Source: Thermophilibacter gallinarum (lineage in GTDB: Bacteria > Actinomycetota > Coriobacteriia > Coriobacteriales > Atopobiaceae). Taken from it: DNA of 64,000 bases. The DNA lies in the NCBI RefSeq assembly GCF_014982725.1, contig NZ_JADCJZ010000002.1, forward strand, positions 124,001 through 188,000, given 5' to 3'. Each line of letters starts with the position of its first letter. Position 1 is the stretch's first letter. Made by a program: the position numbers and the translations under genes. A model generated the notes under the pieces. It was not told where the DNA came from. It saw only the letters and a list, made by a program, of their open reading frames with translations, and did not search any database. This document shows, piece by piece, positions 63,319-64,000 of the stretch.

Positions 63319-64000
63319 TCAGCGGTTCTCGATGCGTGCGACGTTGCCCACGGTGATGGTGATGCGTCCCTCGGCGTCCGTCGAGAAGTCCAGGTAGCCG
63401 GGGCGCTCCGCGAGCTCGGAAGGAAACGAGATCTCCACGCCGGTGTCGGTGCGGATCTTGTGGCTCCGGGTGAGCCGGTTGGCCACCCCGCGCCGCACGG
63501 GCGCCTCCTCGGGCAGCTTGGCCTCCTGGACGCGCTCCTCGAAGCGCTCGGCGACGTCCGGGCGCTCCGCGAAGACCGTGCGCCCCACCTCCGCGGGCGA
63601 GAAGGACTCCTCCACGTCGGCGCTTCTCGCCACAGCGGCCTTGACGCGTGCGGCCTCCACCGCCGGCTCCAGGCCGAACTCCTCCGCCACGTCGCGGACG
63701 ATGACGCTGACCTCGTCGATGACCTCGTGGCTGGAGGCCTCGCTCGTGCACTGCAGGAAGCGCTCCGGGATGATGCTCACGCACTCCCCGCCCACGGCGC
63801 GCTCCTTGTCGTGGAAGTCGATCGCGCCGGTCTCCGCGTCCACGAGCAGGTAGGACGCGACCTTCTGCGAGGGGTTGGGCAGCGTCGCGTCGACGCGGGC
63901 GATGTCGTTGGCGTCGCCGGCGACCTCGTGGACGAAGGCCTGGCGACGCGGCAGCAGCATGACCGAGAAGAACCTGCGGCCCGCCGGACCGTCGAAGGAG
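63319..64000 (-). CDS. Nucleoid-associated protein NdpA-like (5' end outside the window)
   Basis: The visible 227 codons run without a stop to the right edge, so the start lies beyond base 64000. The C-terminal part, ANRLTRSHKIRTDTGVEISFPSELAERPGYLDF followed by ITITVGNVARIENR, matches the NdpA/YejK family of nucleoid-associated proteins. The visible N-terminal portion reads FDGPAGRRFFSVMLLPRRQAF. Residues such as DFHDKERAVGGECVSIIPERFLQC lie in the centre. The role of the family beyond nucleoid binding is poorly known. Confidence 0.75.
   Translation of the reverse strand, partial: SFDGPAGRRFFSVMLLPRRQAFVHEVAGDANDIARVDATLPNPSQKVASYLLVDAETGAIDFHDKERAVGGECVSIIPERFLQCTSEASSHEVIDEVSVIVRDVAEEFGLEPAVEAARVKAAVARSADVEESFSPAEVGRTVFAERPDVAERFEERVQEAKLPEEAPVRRGVANRLTRSHKIRTDTGVEISFPSELAERPGYLDFSTDAEGRITITVGNVARIENR

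Overview
This 64 kb window is one stretch of a high-GC chromosome. Gene content and style point to an anaerobic, saccharolytic Gram-positive actinobacterium of the class Coriobacteriia, most like Atopobiaceae (Olsenella and relatives). The evidence is a pyruvate formate-lyase (PFL) fermentation locus, ferrous iron uptake by FeoAB, a class II GalT, a galactoside/oligosaccharide ABC system, a sortase-anchored Cna-B/VaFE-type adhesin, and no respiratory genes. The genus is an inference. No rRNA, tRNA, CRISPR array, transposase or phage gene was seen.

Layout. 0-7 kb: an unusual glutamine-synthetase-family protein, a FeoB-associated Cys-rich peptide, gpmA, a ZIP metal transporter, and feoB with two feoA genes. 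At least five DtxR/IdeR-like iron boxes lie in this stretch. 7-16 kb: PEP carboxylase, a polysaccharide flippase, a CPBP membrane protease, and a cytoplasmic BMP-domain protein next to a phosphoesterase. 16-30 kb: a sugar island with galK-galT, a LacI regulator with its operator, a GH13 glucosidase, a GH36 alpha-galactosidase, an msmEFGK-type importer with ATPase, and a divergent AraC regulator. Together these import alpha-galactosides, cleave them and feed galactose into the Leloir pathway. 30-39 kb: PHP phosphatase, ligA, MFS transporter, a frameshifted rraA-like gene, and csoR-copA copper efflux. 39-49 kb: Fe-dependent alcohol dehydrogenase, DedA, a PFL whose glycyl-radical domain is a separate gene, PFL activase, DAHP synthase and a C69 dipeptidase. 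49-64 kb: a 1324-residue surface protein, metNIQ behind a Met-rich leader peptide, membrane proteins, Sapep dipeptidase, cytoplasmic alpha-amylase, a coiled-coil/CHAP exported protein, and a partial NdpA-like protein at the right edge.

The most unusual layer is in the spacers. Many long intergenic regions hold an inverted-repeat cassette. The two arms match each other, and are often doubled on each side, but differ completely between loci. At least six cassettes share a core around GTTAYCTGC(N)TTTTGC. A second signal is the 11-mer GCGAGAAGGAC/GTCCTTCTCGC, seen at least eleven times. It often sits in terminator loops and once forms an inverted pair, like known DNA uptake sequences. Other findings to check are the split PFL, the methionine leader, the glutamine synthetase lacking most metal ligands, a CopA-CopZ fusion with an internal start, and a beta-clamp motif on LigA.
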